Positions 15,856 to 24,296 of a DNA stretch of 33,086 nt are shown here, in pieces (position 1 is the stretch's first letter; each line of letters starts with the position of its first letter). The stretch covers positions 1 through 33,086 of the forward strand of contig JADLEQ010000113.1 in the NCBI GenBank assembly GCA_020846005.1, written 5' to 3'. The notes beneath the pieces were generated by a model. The model was not told the origin of the DNA and searched no databases. It was given only the letters and a program-made list of their open reading frames with translations. The position numbers and the translations under genes are program-made. The stretch is from Polyangiaceae bacterium. GTDB taxonomy: Bacteria; Myxococcota_A; Polyangia; Polyangiales; Polyangiaceae.

Positions 15856-16446
15856 TCAGTCCGCCCCGGCGTCCTGCGGTGAGCCACCTGCGCCACCCGT
15901 CGCGCCCGCTCCACCGGCGCCACCGCCGCCGCCTGAGGCTTGCCCTCCCGTAGCGCCAGCGCCCGCCGTCCCGCCGGTGCTCGTCCCGCCGGTGCTCGTC
16001 CCGCCGGTGCTCGTCCCGCCGGTGCTCGTCCCGCCGGTACCCCCGGAGGGTGTGCCGCCCGAGCCCGCGGCCCCGCCCGAGCCCGCGGCCCCGCCCGAGC
16101 CCGCGGCCCCGCCCGAGCCCGCGGCCCCGCCCGAGCCCGCAGCCCCGCCGGCCCCTCCGGGCGGTGCTCCTCCTCCCCCCGCGGCCCCGGCCGCGCCCGC
16201 CGACGCGTCGCCGGCGTCGTCCCCTGCGTCCTCTTCCGGCGGCGCCTCCGAGGGGCCGTCCACCGTGCCCGTCACCTGGCTCAGATCTGACGTGCAGGCC
16301 CCGAGCACACACACGAGGCCGTCGCGGCAATCGTTCGCGCGGAAGCACTCGTCTCCGGGCCCGCCGAGCGTCCGCGGCCCCTCGCACGCCGGCTGCGCGA
16401 GTCCGAGCCCCGCGACCACCCAGCACCAGAGCGGAAGAGATCGCAT
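15856..16446 (-). CDS. Gly-rich lipoprotein with short Dickkopf-like Cys motif
   Basis: 196 residues from the ATG at 16446, chosen because it starts the signal peptide; upstream in-frame codons give no sensible N-terminus. The peptide ends at about Cys21 (AQPAC). A compact motif follows (GDECFRANDCRDGLVC, then GACTSD), resembling the Dickkopf-type cysteine patterns common in myxobacterial secreted proteins. A short Asp/Glu/Ala-rich segment follows, and then about 120 residues of Gly-rich repeats (Gly-Gly-Ala-Ala-Gly-Ser and Gly-Gly-Thr-Ser-Thr). No enzyme domain is present. It may be a surface spacer or adhesive; function unknown. It converges with the MCE gene. Confidence 0.72.
   Translation of the reverse strand: MRSLPLWCWVVAGLGLAQPACEGPRTLGGPGDECFRANDCRDGLVCVLGACTSDLSQVTGTVDGPSEAPPEEDAGDDAGDASAGAAGAAGGGGAPPGGAGGAAGSGGAAGSGGAAGSGGAAGSGGAAGSGGTPSGGTGGTSTGGTSTGGTSTGGTSTGGTAGAGATGGQASGGGGGAGGAGATGGAGGSPQDAGAD
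15977..16036. repeat. 15-bp coding tandem repeat, four copies
   Basis: Four consecutive copies of gtgctcgtcccgccg, encoding Gly-Gly-Thr-Ser-Thr on the minus strand inside the Gly-rich lipoprotein. Confidence 0.9.
16061..16150. repeat. 18-bp coding tandem repeat, five copies
   Basis: Five consecutive copies of gagcccgcggccccgccc (the last slightly altered), encoding Gly-Gly-Ala-Ala-Gly-Ser on the minus strand in the same lipoprotein. They abut each other with no spacers. Confidence 0.9.
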
Positions 16447-16510
16447 CGCGCGCGGTGGAAGCGTCGCGCGCCTGGGCGGCTCGGTCAAGCCGCGCCGCGA
16501 CCCGAGTCGC

Positions 16511-16726
16511 TCACTCGAGGGTGAGCAGCAGGTCGCCCTCGTCGACGGCCTGGCCCTCCGAGGCCGAAATCGACGCGACCTTCCCCCCCTCCGGGGCCTC
16601 GACGGGCATCTCCATCTTCATCGACTCCAGGATCGCGACCGTCTGCTCCTCGGCGACGTCGTCGCCGACCGCGACCAGGATCTTCCACACGGTGCCCGTG
16701 ATGTGCGCGCGCACTTCGACTGCCAT
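16511..16726 (-). CDS. Stand-alone biotinyl/lipoyl-domain protein (BCCP-like)
   Basis: 71 residues, just one biotinyl domain. The hairpin carries ESMKMEM with the modifiable Lys37 flanked by two Met, which marks biotin rather than lipoate; the flanking Gly and Val residues of the barrel are present (AHITGTVWKILVAVGD, EGQAVDEGDLLL). It would be biotinylated by BirA and carry carboxyl groups for an acyl-CoA carboxylase or decarboxylase encoded elsewhere; no carboxylase gene is in the window. The size equals the short BCCP-like proteins of actinobacteria and some anaerobes. The ATG is preceded by TAGCCT ending six bases upstream and no Shine-Dalgarno, suggesting a leaderless mRNA. Confidence 0.88.
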   Translation of the reverse strand: MAVEVRAHITGTVWKILVAVGDDVAEEQTVAILESMKMEMPVEAPEGGKVASISASEGQAVDEGDLLLTLE

Positions 16727-16732
16727 CCCGGC

Positions 16733-16738
16733 AGGCTA
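16733..16738 (-). promoter_or_regulatory. Candidate -10 element of the biotinyl-protein gene
   Basis: TAGCCT on the minus strand, exactly six bases before the ATG at 16726. The same hexamer at the same distance precedes the TerB-like gene at 31317. Confidence 0.4.
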
Positions 16739-17010
16739 GCCCGCGCGAGGGCTCCCTCGCAACGCGGAGCGCGGCGCCAGGCGCCAGGCAGGGATCGCGG
16801 CGCGCGGCGCGCGGGGGCCAAGCCGGGCGGTGCGGCACGTGTCGGACCTCTGGCGCCCGGCCCCGCGGGTGCTGGTCGGTTCCGCTGGCGTGTACGCCGG
16901 CAGCCGGTCTAGGATGCACGTTGACCGCTCCCGCCGGGGAGAGTAATCGCCACGAGCCCAGCGGCCGCACAGCCCCCAGCGAACCGCGAAGCGCCCTGCC
17001 GAGGAATCAG

Positions 17011-17766
17011 ATGGCCGAACAGAAGGAAAGCTCGGTTCTCTTCTCGCTCAAGGAGTTGATGAACCTCGAGGAGGACCGCATCAAGACGGAGGAGCGCGAC
17101 CGCGACGAGCGCGCTCGCCAGGAGCTCGAGGCGCGCGCCGCCGCGGAGCGGGCGGCCCGCGAGGCGGAGGAGCGGCGTCTCCGGGACGAGGAGGAGGCCC
17201 GCCGGCTGGACGAGCAGCGCCGCCGGGAGGACGCCGCACGGCAGGAGGGCATTCGCCAGGCCGAGATCGAGAAAGCCCGAGCGGAGGCCGAGCACCGCGC
17301 CAAGATGGAGGCCCTCGCCGCCCAGCAGGCCCACGAGGCCCAGCTCGCGGCGCTCAAGCAAGACAAAGGCAAGAAGCGCCTGCAGATCCTGATCGGCGTG
17401 GTGACGGCCGTGCTCGTGATCGGCGGAGCCACGACGGTCGTCCTCGTGCAGAAGTCGCAAAGGGAGGCCGCGGAGCGCCAGCGGTTCGTGGAGGAGGAGG
17501 CCCGCGCGGCCAAGGATCGGGCCGACCAGATCCAGCGCCAGGTCGACTCTCTGCAGAAGAAGGAGGCGGAGCTCATCCGCCAGCGCGACAGCGCGAAGGA
17601 CGACGCGGAGCGCGCCAAGATCGAGGCCGAGCTCGCGAAGACCAAGAAGGAGCGCGAGTCGGCCGGCCGGGCCGGGCCGGGCGGTGGTGGCGGCGGCGAC
17701 AAGCCCGCCGGCGGCTCCAAGCCGTGCAACTGCCCGCCGGGCGATCCGCTCTGCTCGTGCCTCTGA
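17011..17766 (+). CDS. Coiled-coil membrane protein
   Basis: 251 residues from the ATG at 17011 with GAGGAA a few bases upstream. Residues about 17-118 form a long charged coiled coil rich in Arg, Glu and Ala. A single transmembrane helix lies at 125-147 and a second coiled coil at about 148-225. The tail is Gly-rich and ends with a small Cys cluster (CNCPPGD, then CSCL). There is no signal peptide, so the N-terminal coil is probably cytoplasmic and the C-terminal coil periplasmic. I do not recognise a named family; the layout suggests a scaffold joining envelope and cytoplasm. The 284-base upstream region has no gene that I can support; TAGGAT at 16910-16915 is a possible -10 about 95 bases before the start. 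Confidence 0.75.
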   Translation: MAEQKESSVLFSLKELMNLEEDRIKTEERDRDERARQELEARAAAERAAREAEERRLRDEEEARRLDEQRRREDAARQEGIRQAEIEKARAEAEHRAKMEALAAQQAHEAQLAALKQDKGKKRLQILIGVVTAVLVIGGATTVVLVQKSQREAAERQRFVEEEARAAKDRADQIQRQVDSLQKKEAELIRQRDSAKDDAERAKIEAELAKTKKERESAGRAGPGGGGGGDKPAGGSKPCNCPPGDPLCSCL

Positions 17767-17809
17767 GGTCGAGCGCCCTCGCTCCCCGCCCGCGCGCGAG
17801 CCACCCGTC

Positions 17810-18547
17810 GTGACGCAGCGCGTGCTCGGCACTCACGGCGCCGCGCGTGAGCGCTTGTGCTTCGCGCTCGACTACGCGTCGCTCGACGACGCGCTGATCG
17901 GCGCCCGCGCGGTCGCGCCCTACGTCGGGAAGCTCAAGGTCGGCCTCGAGCTCTTCTCCGCCGCAGGCCCGGAGGCCGTCCGCCAGGCGGCGGCGCTCGG
18001 GTGCGAGCTCTTCCTCGACCTCAAGCTCCACGACATCCCGGAGACGGTCGAGCGCGCGGTGGCCGCGACGCGGGCCTCGGGCGCCGCATACCTCACCGTC
18101 CACGCGAGCGGCGGGCCCGCCATGCTCGCCGCCGCGGCGCGCCGCGCGGAGCGCGAGGGTGGCCCCACGCTCCTCGCCGTGACCGTCCTCACCTCGCTCG
18201 ACGCGGCGGATCTCGCCGCCACCGGCGTCCCCGCGACGCCGGCGGATCAGGTGCGTCGCCTCGCGCGCGTCGCCCGCGAGGCCGGGATCCCTGGCCTGGT
18301 GTGCTCCGCCGCCGAGGTCGCAGGGCTCCGCGCGCTGCTCGGTCCGGAGGTGCAGCTGGTGACGCCGGGGATCCGCCCGGCGGCGGCCCCCACCGCCGAC
18401 CAGAAACGCGTCGCGACGCCGTCCGAGGCGCTGCGCGCCGGGGCCTCGTGGCTGGTCGTCGGGCGGCCGCTCCGCGACGCACCGGACCCGGCCGCGGCCG
18501 CCCAGGCGCTGCTCGCGGAGGTGGCGGGTGTCGCGGCGGCCGGCTGA
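17810..18547 (+). CDS. pyrF: Orotidine 5'-phosphate decarboxylase
   Basis: 245 residues from a GTG at 17810; earlier in-frame codons lie within the preceding gene. It converts OMP to UMP, the last step of pyrimidine synthesis. The catalytic array Asp70-x-Lys72-x-x-Asp75 is intact in [10 protein letters not shown], and the phosphate-binding end is recognisable (VTPGIRP near residue 183 and VVGRPL near 220). Length and order of motifs fit the bacterial enzyme. The last 20 bases overlap the start of the next gene in another frame, so the two are probably translated from one mRNA. Confidence 0.95.
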   Translation: MTQRVLGTHGAARERLCFALDYASLDDALIGARAVAPYVGKLKVGLELFSAAGPEAVRQAAALGCELFLDLKLHDIPETVERAVAATRASGAAYLTVHASGGPAMLAAAARRAEREGGPTLLAVTVLTSLDAADLAATGVPATPADQVRRLARVAREAGIPGLVCSAAEVAGLRALLGPEVQLVTPGIRPAAAPTADQKRVATPSEALRAGASWLVVGRPLRDAPDPAAAAQALLAEVAGVAAAG

Positions 18548-19313
18548 CGCGGAGCGGCCCGAGGGCGCGCCGCCCCGGCTGGTCGTCGGCGTTCAGCCAG
18601 TGCGCGAGGCGCTGCGAGCCCACGGCGCCGCCGTCCAGGTGTGGCTCGCCTCGTCGACCTCGCCTCGACTCGCGGCGCTGGAGCGCTGGGCGCGCGACCT
18701 CGGCGCGACCGCCCGGCGCGCCGACGCCCGCGAGCTCGATCGGGTCGCGCGCGGCACCGAGCACCAGGGTGTCGTCGCCTGGGCGCCGGACCTCCGGCTA
18801 GCGACGCTCGACGCGGTGCTCGACGCCCCCGCCGCGCTCGCCCTTGCGCTCGACGGCGTGCAAGATCCGCAGAACTTCGGGGCTGCGGTGCGCTGCGCCG
18901 TGGGGATCGCTGGCGCTGCGATCGTGTGGCCGGAGAGCTCGTCCGCCCCGCTCGGGCCCGCGACCTTTCGCGCCTCCGCCGGCGCGATCGAGCACGCCGC
19001 GCTGTGCCGGGTGCGCTCACTCGCGCACGCGGCGCGCGAGGCGGCCGATCGGGGCCACACGGTCGTGGCGTTGGTCCCCTCCGCCCCGCGGCTCCTCCTC
19101 GAGGTGGACCTCACCGGCCCCGCGCTCCTGCTCCTCGGCGGCGAGCACGAGGGCCTGCACCCCGCTGTCCGTCGCGCCGCGACCGTCGAGGCGAGCCTCG
19201 TCGCGACGCAGGGCGTCCAGTCGCTCAACGTCTCCGTCGCCGCCGCGCTCGCGCTGTACGAGGCGATCCGCCAGCGGCGAAGCGCGCCCGCTCCGGCGCC
19301 GCCCGCAGGGTGA
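18528..19313 (+). CDS. rlmB: TrmH/SpoU-family 23S rRNA 2'-O-methyltransferase (RlmB type)
   Basis: 261 residues from a GTG that overlaps pyrF by 20 bases. Residues about 17-95 are the small RNA-binding substrate domain ([11 protein letters not shown]). The SPOUT knot carries the three family motifs: [10 protein letters not shown] at about 113, [12 protein letters not shown] at about 200, and [13 protein letters not shown] near 230. RlmB methylates the ribose of G2251 in 23S rRNA; the subfamily is inferred from domain layout, and a tRNA target cannot be excluded. The C-terminal Pro/Ala tail is unremarkable. A GC hairpin (19338-19359) lies after the stop. Confidence 0.88.
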   Translation: MSRRPADAERPEGAPPRLVVGVQPVREALRAHGAAVQVWLASSTSPRLAALERWARDLGATARRADARELDRVARGTEHQGVVAWAPDLRLATLDAVLDAPAALALALDGVQDPQNFGAAVRCAVGIAGAAIVWPESSSAPLGPATFRASAGAIEHAALCRVRSLAHAAREAADRGHTVVALVPSAPRLLLEVDLTGPALLLLGGEHEGLHPAVRRAATVEASLVATQGVQSLNVSVAAALALYEAIRQRRSAPAPAPPAG

Positions 19314-19337
19314 GCCTTCGGCGGGTGGGCCGCGCCT

Positions 19338-19359
19338 CGCGGGCCGGGCGCGGCCCGCG
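19338..19359. terminator. GC hairpin, possible terminator
   Basis: Perfect 8-bp stem cgcgggcc/ggcccgcg with a six-base loop in the 182-base gap between the convergent rlmB-like and cysteine desulfurase genes. No T-run follows. The remainder of the gap (about 19360-19495) includes an AT-richer patch near 19395-19440 and no gene I can support. Confidence 0.4.
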
Positions 19360-19495
19360 TTCCACTCAATGGATCGCAGTGGAGGCCGTCGCCGCCGCCC
19401 AATTCACATCCTGTTACGAGCACTTGGACCTCTATCCCGAGAATCGCTCGCGCCCCACCCCGCCGCCCGCGAGCCGGCTCGAAGGTTGTTCGATC

Positions 19496-20599
19496 TCACC
19501 GCGTAAGGACGCGGAAGAACACGGCAATCGCGCGCTCGATCTCGGCCGCGGTCGTCAGCTCGCCCAGGCTCACCCGGATCGCCCCGAGCGCCCGCTCCTC
19601 GCCCTGCATGGCGCTGATCACGGCCGATGGACGGGAGCTCCCCGCGGCGCAGGCCGGACCACCGGAGATCCGAACGCCCTCTAGATCCAGCGCGGCCACG
19701 AGGGCGTCGGAGCGCCAGCCGCGGAAGGACAGGCTGCTCACGTGCGGGAGCCGGGGCGCTCCGCGCCCGTTCACGTCGGCGGCCTCTGCGAGGCGGGCCT
19801 CGAGCGCGTCGCGCAGAGGCGCCAGCTCGGCGTAGCGGCGCGGGCTCGCCTCGACGCGCTCGGCCCATGCGCCGACGCCCGCCGCGATCACCGGATCGAC
19901 CGTGCCCGGCCGGAGCCCGCGCTCCTGTCCACCGCCGACGAGGATCGGCTCCGGCGTCCAGTCCTTCCGCCACGCGAGGATCCCGCTCGCCTTCGGCCCA
20001 CGGAGCTTATGCGGCGCCAGCGTGAGGCTGTCGGCGAGCGTGAGCCCCGCCACCGGCGCCTTGCCGAGCGCCTGCGCGGCGTCGACGTGGAGCCACGCCC
20101 CGTGCGCGTGCGCGATCTCGGCCGCCTCCGCGAGCGGCTGGATCACGCCCGTCTCGTGGTTCGCGGCCATCAGGGCGACGCGCGTGCCGCGCGGCAGGCG
20201 CGCGATCCGATCGCCCAGCTCGTCGAGCACCACGCGCCCGTCGGCGCCGATGGGGAGCCACTCCACGGGGACGCCGCGCCGCGCGAGCGCGTCGGCCACC
20301 TGGGTGACGGAGGCGTGCTCGAGACGACTGGTGACGAGCCCGGGCGCGCGCGCGAGCGCGAGGTTGTTCGCCTCGGTCGCGCTCCCGGTGAAGAGCACCT
20401 CGCGCGCGCCGACGCCGAGCACCGCGGCGACGCGCTCACGGGCGTCCTCGACCACCGCGCGGGCGCGGCGCCCCGCGGCGTGCACGCTCGCCGGGTTCGC
20501 CCACGCCTCGCGCCCGGCGCGCAGCATCGCCTCGAGCACCTCGGGCGCGAGCGGCGTCGTCGCGTTCCAGTCGAGGTAGATCTCTCCCCCTCCACTCAC
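19496..20599 (-). CDS. Cysteine desulfurase (NifS/IscS family)
   Basis: 367 residues from a GTG at 20599 in the overlap GTGA with the kinase gene upstream. The open frame extends further 5' antisense-free but the family start (IYLDWNATTPL) is here. It uses PLP to remove sulfur from cysteine for Fe-S clusters or tRNA thiolation. Visible: the substrate/PLP region SATEANNLAL, the cofactor pocket HVDAAQALGK, the Schiff-base Lys198 in LAPHKLRGPK, and the persulfide Cys317 in GGPACAAGSS. The short loop around Cys317 and the length suggest a group II-like or compact NifS variant, which I cannot separate by eye. Translational coupling to a signalling kinase is odd for this enzyme. Confidence 0.92.
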   Translation of the reverse strand: MSGGGEIYLDWNATTPLAPEVLEAMLRAGREAWANPASVHAAGRRARAVVEDARERVAAVLGVGAREVLFTGSATEANNLALARAPGLVTSRLEHASVTQVADALARRGVPVEWLPIGADGRVVLDELGDRIARLPRGTRVALMAANHETGVIQPLAEAAEIAHAHGAWLHVDAAQALGKAPVAGLTLADSLTLAPHKLRGPKASGILAWRKDWTPEPILVGGGQERGLRPGTVDPVIAAGVGAWAERVEASPRRYAELAPLRDALEARLAEAADVNGRGAPRLPHVSSLSFRGWRSDALVAALDLEGVRISGGPACAAGSSRPSAVISAMQGEERALGAIRVSLGELTTAAEIERAIAVFFRVLTR

Positions 20600-21810
20600 T
20601 CGTACACCTCGCCGGCCGGCGGCTCCCGCGCCAGCGAGAGCCGGAACACGGCGCCCTGGCGGCGCCGGCCCGCGATCCGCTCTTCGCTGTCGAGCTCCAA
20701 AGTGACGTCGCCGCCGTGCCCCTGCGCGATCCCGCGCACCACCGCGAGGCCGATCCCCGTGCCCCCGTGCGCGCGCGTCACCGAGCCGTCTCCCTGCACG
20801 AACGGCTCGAAGATGCGCTCGCGGCGCTCCGGCGTGACCCCGGGGCCGTCGTCCGCGACCCACACCTCCGCCCCGCCATCCGCTCGCCGGCGCACCTCGA
20901 CCCCGACCGCGCCTGGGGCGGGCGTGAACTTCAGCGCGTTGTCGATCAGGTGCTCTACGGCGCGCGTGACCCGCGCCGGATCCGCCACCGCGGGCACGGG
21001 CTCCGTGGGCGCGGCCAGCAGGAGCCGCTCGCCCACGCCGGCGGCGTGGCGCTTGCGCTCGACCACCGCGGCGACGAGCGCCGCGAGATCGCATGGTCGA
21101 GGCGCCAGGCGCAGCCGACCCGTCTCGAGCCCCGTCACGTCGAGCAGGTTGTCGATCAGCCCGCGCAGCCGATCGACGCAGTCCCCCATGGCGCGGAGGG
21201 CCTTCGCCTGCGCGGGGGTCGTCGGCCCGAGCTCGCCGTCCGCCAGCAGCCGCACGTAGCCTACGATCGGCGTCATCGGCGTCGCCAGCTCGTGGGACAC
21301 GTTCCGGTAGAACTCGCGGCGCGCCTGATCGAGCTCGGTCAGGCGCGCGTGGGCCCGCTCGAGCTCCGCGAGCTTGCCCTCGAGGTGCGAGACCATCCGC
21401 TGGCCTTGGCGCCGCAGGTGCTCCCCCTCCTCCTCGGGCGCGACGTTCTCCCGGCGGCCGTCCAGATACCCACCGACCGTCCGGGCGAAGGAGCGCGCGT
21501 CGATCGGCTTGCGCAGGTAACCGTCGCAGCCGACGGCGAGGCTGGTGTCGCGGTGGCCCTCGGCCGTGATCGCGACGATCGGGACGCCCTGGAGGCTCGG
21601 CTCGGCGCGGAGCCGGAGCGTCACCTCATAACCGTCCAGGCCCGGGATCGCGATGTCGACCAGGACGAGGTCCGGGCGCGCGGAGAGCGCCTTGCGGATG
21701 CCCTCGAGCCCATCGGCCGCCTCGACGACCTCGAAGCCGGCGTTGGCGAGCAGCTTGCGGACGAGCAGGCGATTGGCCGGGTCGTCCTCGATGTGCAGCA
21801 CCTTCGCCAC
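20596..21810 (-). CDS. Receiver-domain histidine kinase
   Basis: 404 residues from the GTG at 21810 (VAKVLHIEDD); a GTG three codons upstream is possible. Residues 1-120 are a receiver domain with acidic IEDD, phospho-Asp52, the Thr of AITAEG and the Lys of LRKP. A coiled linker (about 130-165) leads to the dimerisation helix with His173 (SHELATP; the usual Arg of HELRTP is Ala) and an ATPase domain with DNALKF, DDGPGV, FEPF and GTGIGLAVV. There is no transmembrane helix, so it is a soluble hybrid kinase probably phosphorylated from another kinase on Asp52. Its stop codon overlaps the start of the cysteine desulfurase gene by four bases. Confidence 0.9.
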   Translation of the reverse strand: MAKVLHIEDDPANRLLVRKLLANAGFEVVEAADGLEGIRKALSARPDLVLVDIAIPGLDGYEVTLRLRAEPSLQGVPIVAITAEGHRDTSLAVGCDGYLRKPIDARSFARTVGGYLDGRRENVAPEEEGEHLRRQGQRMVSHLEGKLAELERAHARLTELDQARREFYRNVSHELATPMTPIVGYVRLLADGELGPTTPAQAKALRAMGDCVDRLRGLIDNLLDVTGLETGRLRLAPRPCDLAALVAAVVERKRHAAGVGERLLLAAPTEPVPAVADPARVTRAVEHLIDNALKFTPAPGAVGVEVRRRADGGAEVWVADDGPGVTPERRERIFEPFVQGDGSVTRAHGGTGIGLAVVRGIAQGHGGDVTLELDSEERIAGRRRQGAVFRLSLAREPPAGEVYE

Positions 21811-21819
21811 GCCGGGCAC

Positions 21820-21827
21820 ACTATCAT
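21820..21827. promoter_or_regulatory. Overlapping divergent -10 elements (kinase and lnt)
   Basis: TATCAT at 21822-21827 reads towards lnt (29 bases before its ATG) and GATAGT at 21825-21820 reads towards the kinase (nine bases before its GTG). The intergenic gap is only 46 bases, so both promoters must be packed here. No good -35 boxes are visible. Confidence 0.35.
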
Positions 21828-21856
21828 CCGGGGCGCCTCCGCGGCGGGCCCCCACC

Positions 21857-23437
21857 ATGAATCCTCCGCCGCTCCGCCCGCCCGCCGCGGCCGCGCTCGC
21901 GGCGGCCTCCGGGCTCCTGCTCCTCGCTGCGCTCCCCCGCGCCGACGCGTGGCCGCTCGCGTTCGTCGCGCTTACGCCGCTCGTCGTCGCGACGCACAGG
22001 CAGCCGCCGTTGCGCGCCGCCGCGCTCGGCTGGATCGCGGGCCTCGCGACCGCGCTGCCGGGGATCGCGTGGCTGCACGGGACGCTGGTCGCGTTCAGCG
22101 GGCTGGCCGCGGGCGCCGCGGCCGCGGTCGTCGTCGCGGTCGCGGCGCTCCAGGCGGCCCGGCTCGCGCTCGCGACGGCCGTCGCGGCCTGCGCTGCGCG
22201 GCGAGGGTGGCCGCGCGCGCCCCTGCTCGTCGCCGCGTTGGTGGGCGTGGAGGTGGCGATCCCGCTGCCGTTCCCGTGGACGATGGCTGCCACGCTCCAC
22301 AGCATCCCGGAGCTACTGCAGGGCGCCGAGCTGGGCGGTCCGTACCTCGTCGTCCTGCTCCTCGCGGGCGTGGGGGGCGCCTTGGCGGAGCCTTGGGTCG
22401 CGCGGCTCGACCAGCGCCCGCCTCGATGGGCCATAGTGGCACTAGGTGTCTCGGCGCCGGTCGTCGCGTTCGCCGCCGGATGCGCTCGGATCCGCGCTCT
22501 GGAGTCGGCGCTGGCGTCGGCGCCGCTCGGCAGCGTGGGGATCGTCCAGGCGAACCTCGGGTTGCTGGCGAAGTCGCGCGACCGTGAGGAGGGCGTGCGG
22601 ACGCACCTCGCGCTCACGCGAGGGCTCGAGGCTGGCGCGGGGCCGCTCGACGTCGTCGTGTGGAGCGAGACGAGCGTGATGCTGCCGATCGCGGAGCGCG
22701 AGGCCGCGACCGAACTCGCGCTGCGTGTCGGTCCGTTCGTCCAGAGCCCCGTCGTCACTGGCGCGGTGCTCGTCCGCGAGGCGGCGCCGGGCGAGCGCGC
22801 GCGGCTGCTGAACGCCGCCGTGCTGGTCGGCCGGGACCCGACCCAGGTCGGCACGTACGCCAAGCGCCGGCTGCTCCCGCTGGGTGAGTACGTGCCGCTC
22901 GAGCGGTGGGTGCCCTGGGTGAGGCGCTGGCTGCCGCGCACCGGGCGCTTCGTCCCCGGCGAGGCGACGAGCCCGCTGCGCCTCGGCGAGCGAGGCCTGG
23001 CAGCGTCAATCTGCTACGAGGACGTGTCGCCGGAGGTCGTCCGGGACGGCGTCCGGCAGGGACGCGTCGATCTCCTGGTGAACCTGACCAACGACGCCTG
23101 GTTCGGCGACACCGCGGAGCCGTGGCTCCACCTCGCGCTCGCCAAGCTCCGCGCCATCGAGCACCGCCGGTACTTGATCCGCGCCACCAACAGCGGGGTG
23201 AGCGCGGTGGTCGACCCGGCCGGCCGCGTGGTCGCGTCGGCGCCGTCGTTCCGCCCGGCAACGCTGGTGGCCGAGATCCGCTGGCTCTCCGAGGGCACGG
23301 TGTGGGGCGCGGTCGGCCCCGGCCCGTGGTGGGGGCTCGCGGTGGCCGCGGCGGCCGCGGCGGCGCTGCGTCGCCCCGGATCGCGGCGGGATCCGGCCCG
23401 GTCCACCCCGGGCGACCGAGACCTCCCACGGGAATGA
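21857..23437 (+). CDS. lnt: Apolipoprotein N-acyltransferase
   Basis: 526 residues from the ATG at 21857. It adds the third acyl chain to the N-terminal cysteine of lipoproteins in the inner membrane. The first about 230 residues contain several hydrophobic helices; the nitrilase-like periplasmic domain follows with the catalytic triad Glu271 (WSETSV), Lys336 (AKRRLLPLGEYVP) and Cys386 (SICYEDVSPE), which fall within a few positions of the E. coli residues. A further helix near 480-505 is the C-terminal membrane anchor. It ends with a charged Arg/Asp tail. Length matches the family. It lies among genes for several predicted lipoproteins, its substrates, and is divergent from the receiver-kinase gene. 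Confidence 0.95.
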   Translation: MNPPPLRPPAAAALAAASGLLLLAALPRADAWPLAFVALTPLVVATHRQPPLRAAALGWIAGLATALPGIAWLHGTLVAFSGLAAGAAAAVVVAVAALQAARLALATAVAACAARRGWPRAPLLVAALVGVEVAIPLPFPWTMAATLHSIPELLQGAELGGPYLVVLLLAGVGGALAEPWVARLDQRPPRWAIVALGVSAPVVAFAAGCARIRALESALASAPLGSVGIVQANLGLLAKSRDREEGVRTHLALTRGLEAGAGPLDVVVWSETSVMLPIAEREAATELALRVGPFVQSPVVTGAVLVREAAPGERARLLNAAVLVGRDPTQVGTYAKRRLLPLGEYVPLERWVPWVRRWLPRTGRFVPGEATSPLRLGERGLAASICYEDVSPEVVRDGVRQGRVDLLVNLTNDAWFGDTAEPWLHLALAKLRAIEHRRYLIRATNSGVSAVVDPAGRVVASAPSFRPATLVAEIRWLSEGTVWGAVGPGPWWGLAVAAAAAAALRRPGSRRDPARSTPGDRDLPRE

Positions 23438-23491
23438 ATCGCTCCGGTGCGGCGTCCGTCCATCTCGCGCCGGCCCCGGGCCGAGCGGAAT

Positions 23492-23519
23492 TTGCCCGCT
23501 CGTCCGGCGTAGGTAGGCT
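23492..23519 (+). promoter_or_regulatory. Candidate sigma-70-like promoter before Cys-rich lipoprotein
   Basis: TTGCCC (23492-23497), 16 bases, TAGGCT (23514-23519). An alternative -10 is TAGACT five bases further. The 165-base region holds no gene I can support. Confidence 0.4.
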
Positions 23520-23602
23520 AGACTGAAGGAAACCGCGGGCCCGGGACGGCCCTTCGCGTGAGCGGCCCGGGCACGGGCCGGGACGCACAGGAGAAGAACC
23601 AA

Positions 23603-24154
23603 ATGAAGACGCTGGCTTGGACTCGGTTGTTCGCAGTGGGAACGCTCGTCGGTGCCGTGGCCTACGCAGGCTGCACCGTCGAGGAGGGCACCGGTGACAC
23701 GGATGGCGGCCTGTCCGGTGGCGGCGGTGGCGGGTCCGGCGGCACCAGCGGCTCCGGCGGCACCAGCGGCTCCGGCGGCAGCACCGGCGGGGCGTCCGGC
23801 GCGAGCGGCGCGTCCGGCAGCGCCGGCGCGGCGGGTTCGGGCGGCGGCGCCACGTGCAACCCGACGACGGCGCCGAACGCGTGCGAGGCGTGTCTCCAGG
23901 GCGCCTGCTGCACCCAGTGGCTCGCCTGCACCGGCGACTGCAACACCGAGGTGGTCTGCACGCAGGAGTGCATCCTCGGCATCCAGGCGGACGCGGGCTT
24001 CGTCTCGCCGACGGACAAGGCCGCGTGCGCCGGCGGGTGCGCCGTGAGCGGCGTCATCACGAACGAGGCGAACGACCTCATCGCCTGCATCGACACCGGC
24101 ACCGGCGCCGCGGACGGCGGCACGGGCTGCGCCGTCGAGTGCTTCGGCGGCTGA
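23603..24154 (+). CDS. Gly-rich, Cys-rich lipoprotein
   Basis: 183 residues from the ATG at 23603, chosen because AGGAGAA lies just upstream and it starts the signal peptide. The lipobox is AYAGC (Cys24). Residues about 35-85 are Gly/Ser-rich (Gly-Gly-Thr-Ser-Gly-Ser repeats). The rest is a small domain with about twelve cysteines, starting CNPTTAPNACEACLQGACC and continuing with pairs such as TGDCNT and AACAGGC, so a disulfide-stabilised fold. Such domains recur in Polyangia secretomes; no function is known to me. It is followed by a strong hairpin terminator and has its own promoter, so it is probably a monocistronic, well-expressed surface lipoprotein. Confidence 0.8.
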   Translation: MKTLAWTRLFAVGTLVGAVAYAGCTVEEGTGDTDGGLSGGGGGGSGGTSGSGGTSGSGGSTGGASGASGASGSAGAAGSGGGATCNPTTAPNACEACLQGACCTQWLACTGDCNTEVVCTQECILGIQADAGFVSPTDKAACAGGCAVSGVITNEANDLIACIDTGTGAADGGTGCAVECFGG

Positions 24155-24178
24155 GCCCAGCTCCCGTCGGGCCGCGTC

Positions 24179-24230
24179 GAGCCCGCCTCCCCCCTCGGAT
24201 CCCCGAGGGGGAGCGGGCTCGCGCTCTTTC
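24179..24230 (+). terminator. Intrinsic terminator of the Cys-rich lipoprotein gene
   Basis: Long inverted repeat: gagcccgc(c)tccccc..ctcgg / ccgag ggggga gcgggctc with a three-base loop, followed by gcgctcttt. The stem of about 19 bp is the clearest terminator in the window. Confidence 0.75.
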
Positions 24231-24296
24231 GAGCCCTCGCCTGGCCGCGACCCCACCTCGCCGCCTAGCGCGCGCCCTCTGCGCGGCCTCGGCCGG

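Noticed and set aside
16061..16150. 18-bp repeats as a possible regulatory or integration site
   Set aside because: They encode an in-frame Gly-rich linker.
13943..16426. 827-codon minus-strand ORF
   Set aside because: It is antisense to the ATPase 2 and MCE genes, which have clear motifs.
19360..19495. AT-richer patch in the rlmB/desulfurase gap as a gene remnant or small RNA
   Set aside because: No reading frame with a start and recognisable product, and no clear RNA fold beyond the GC hairpin.
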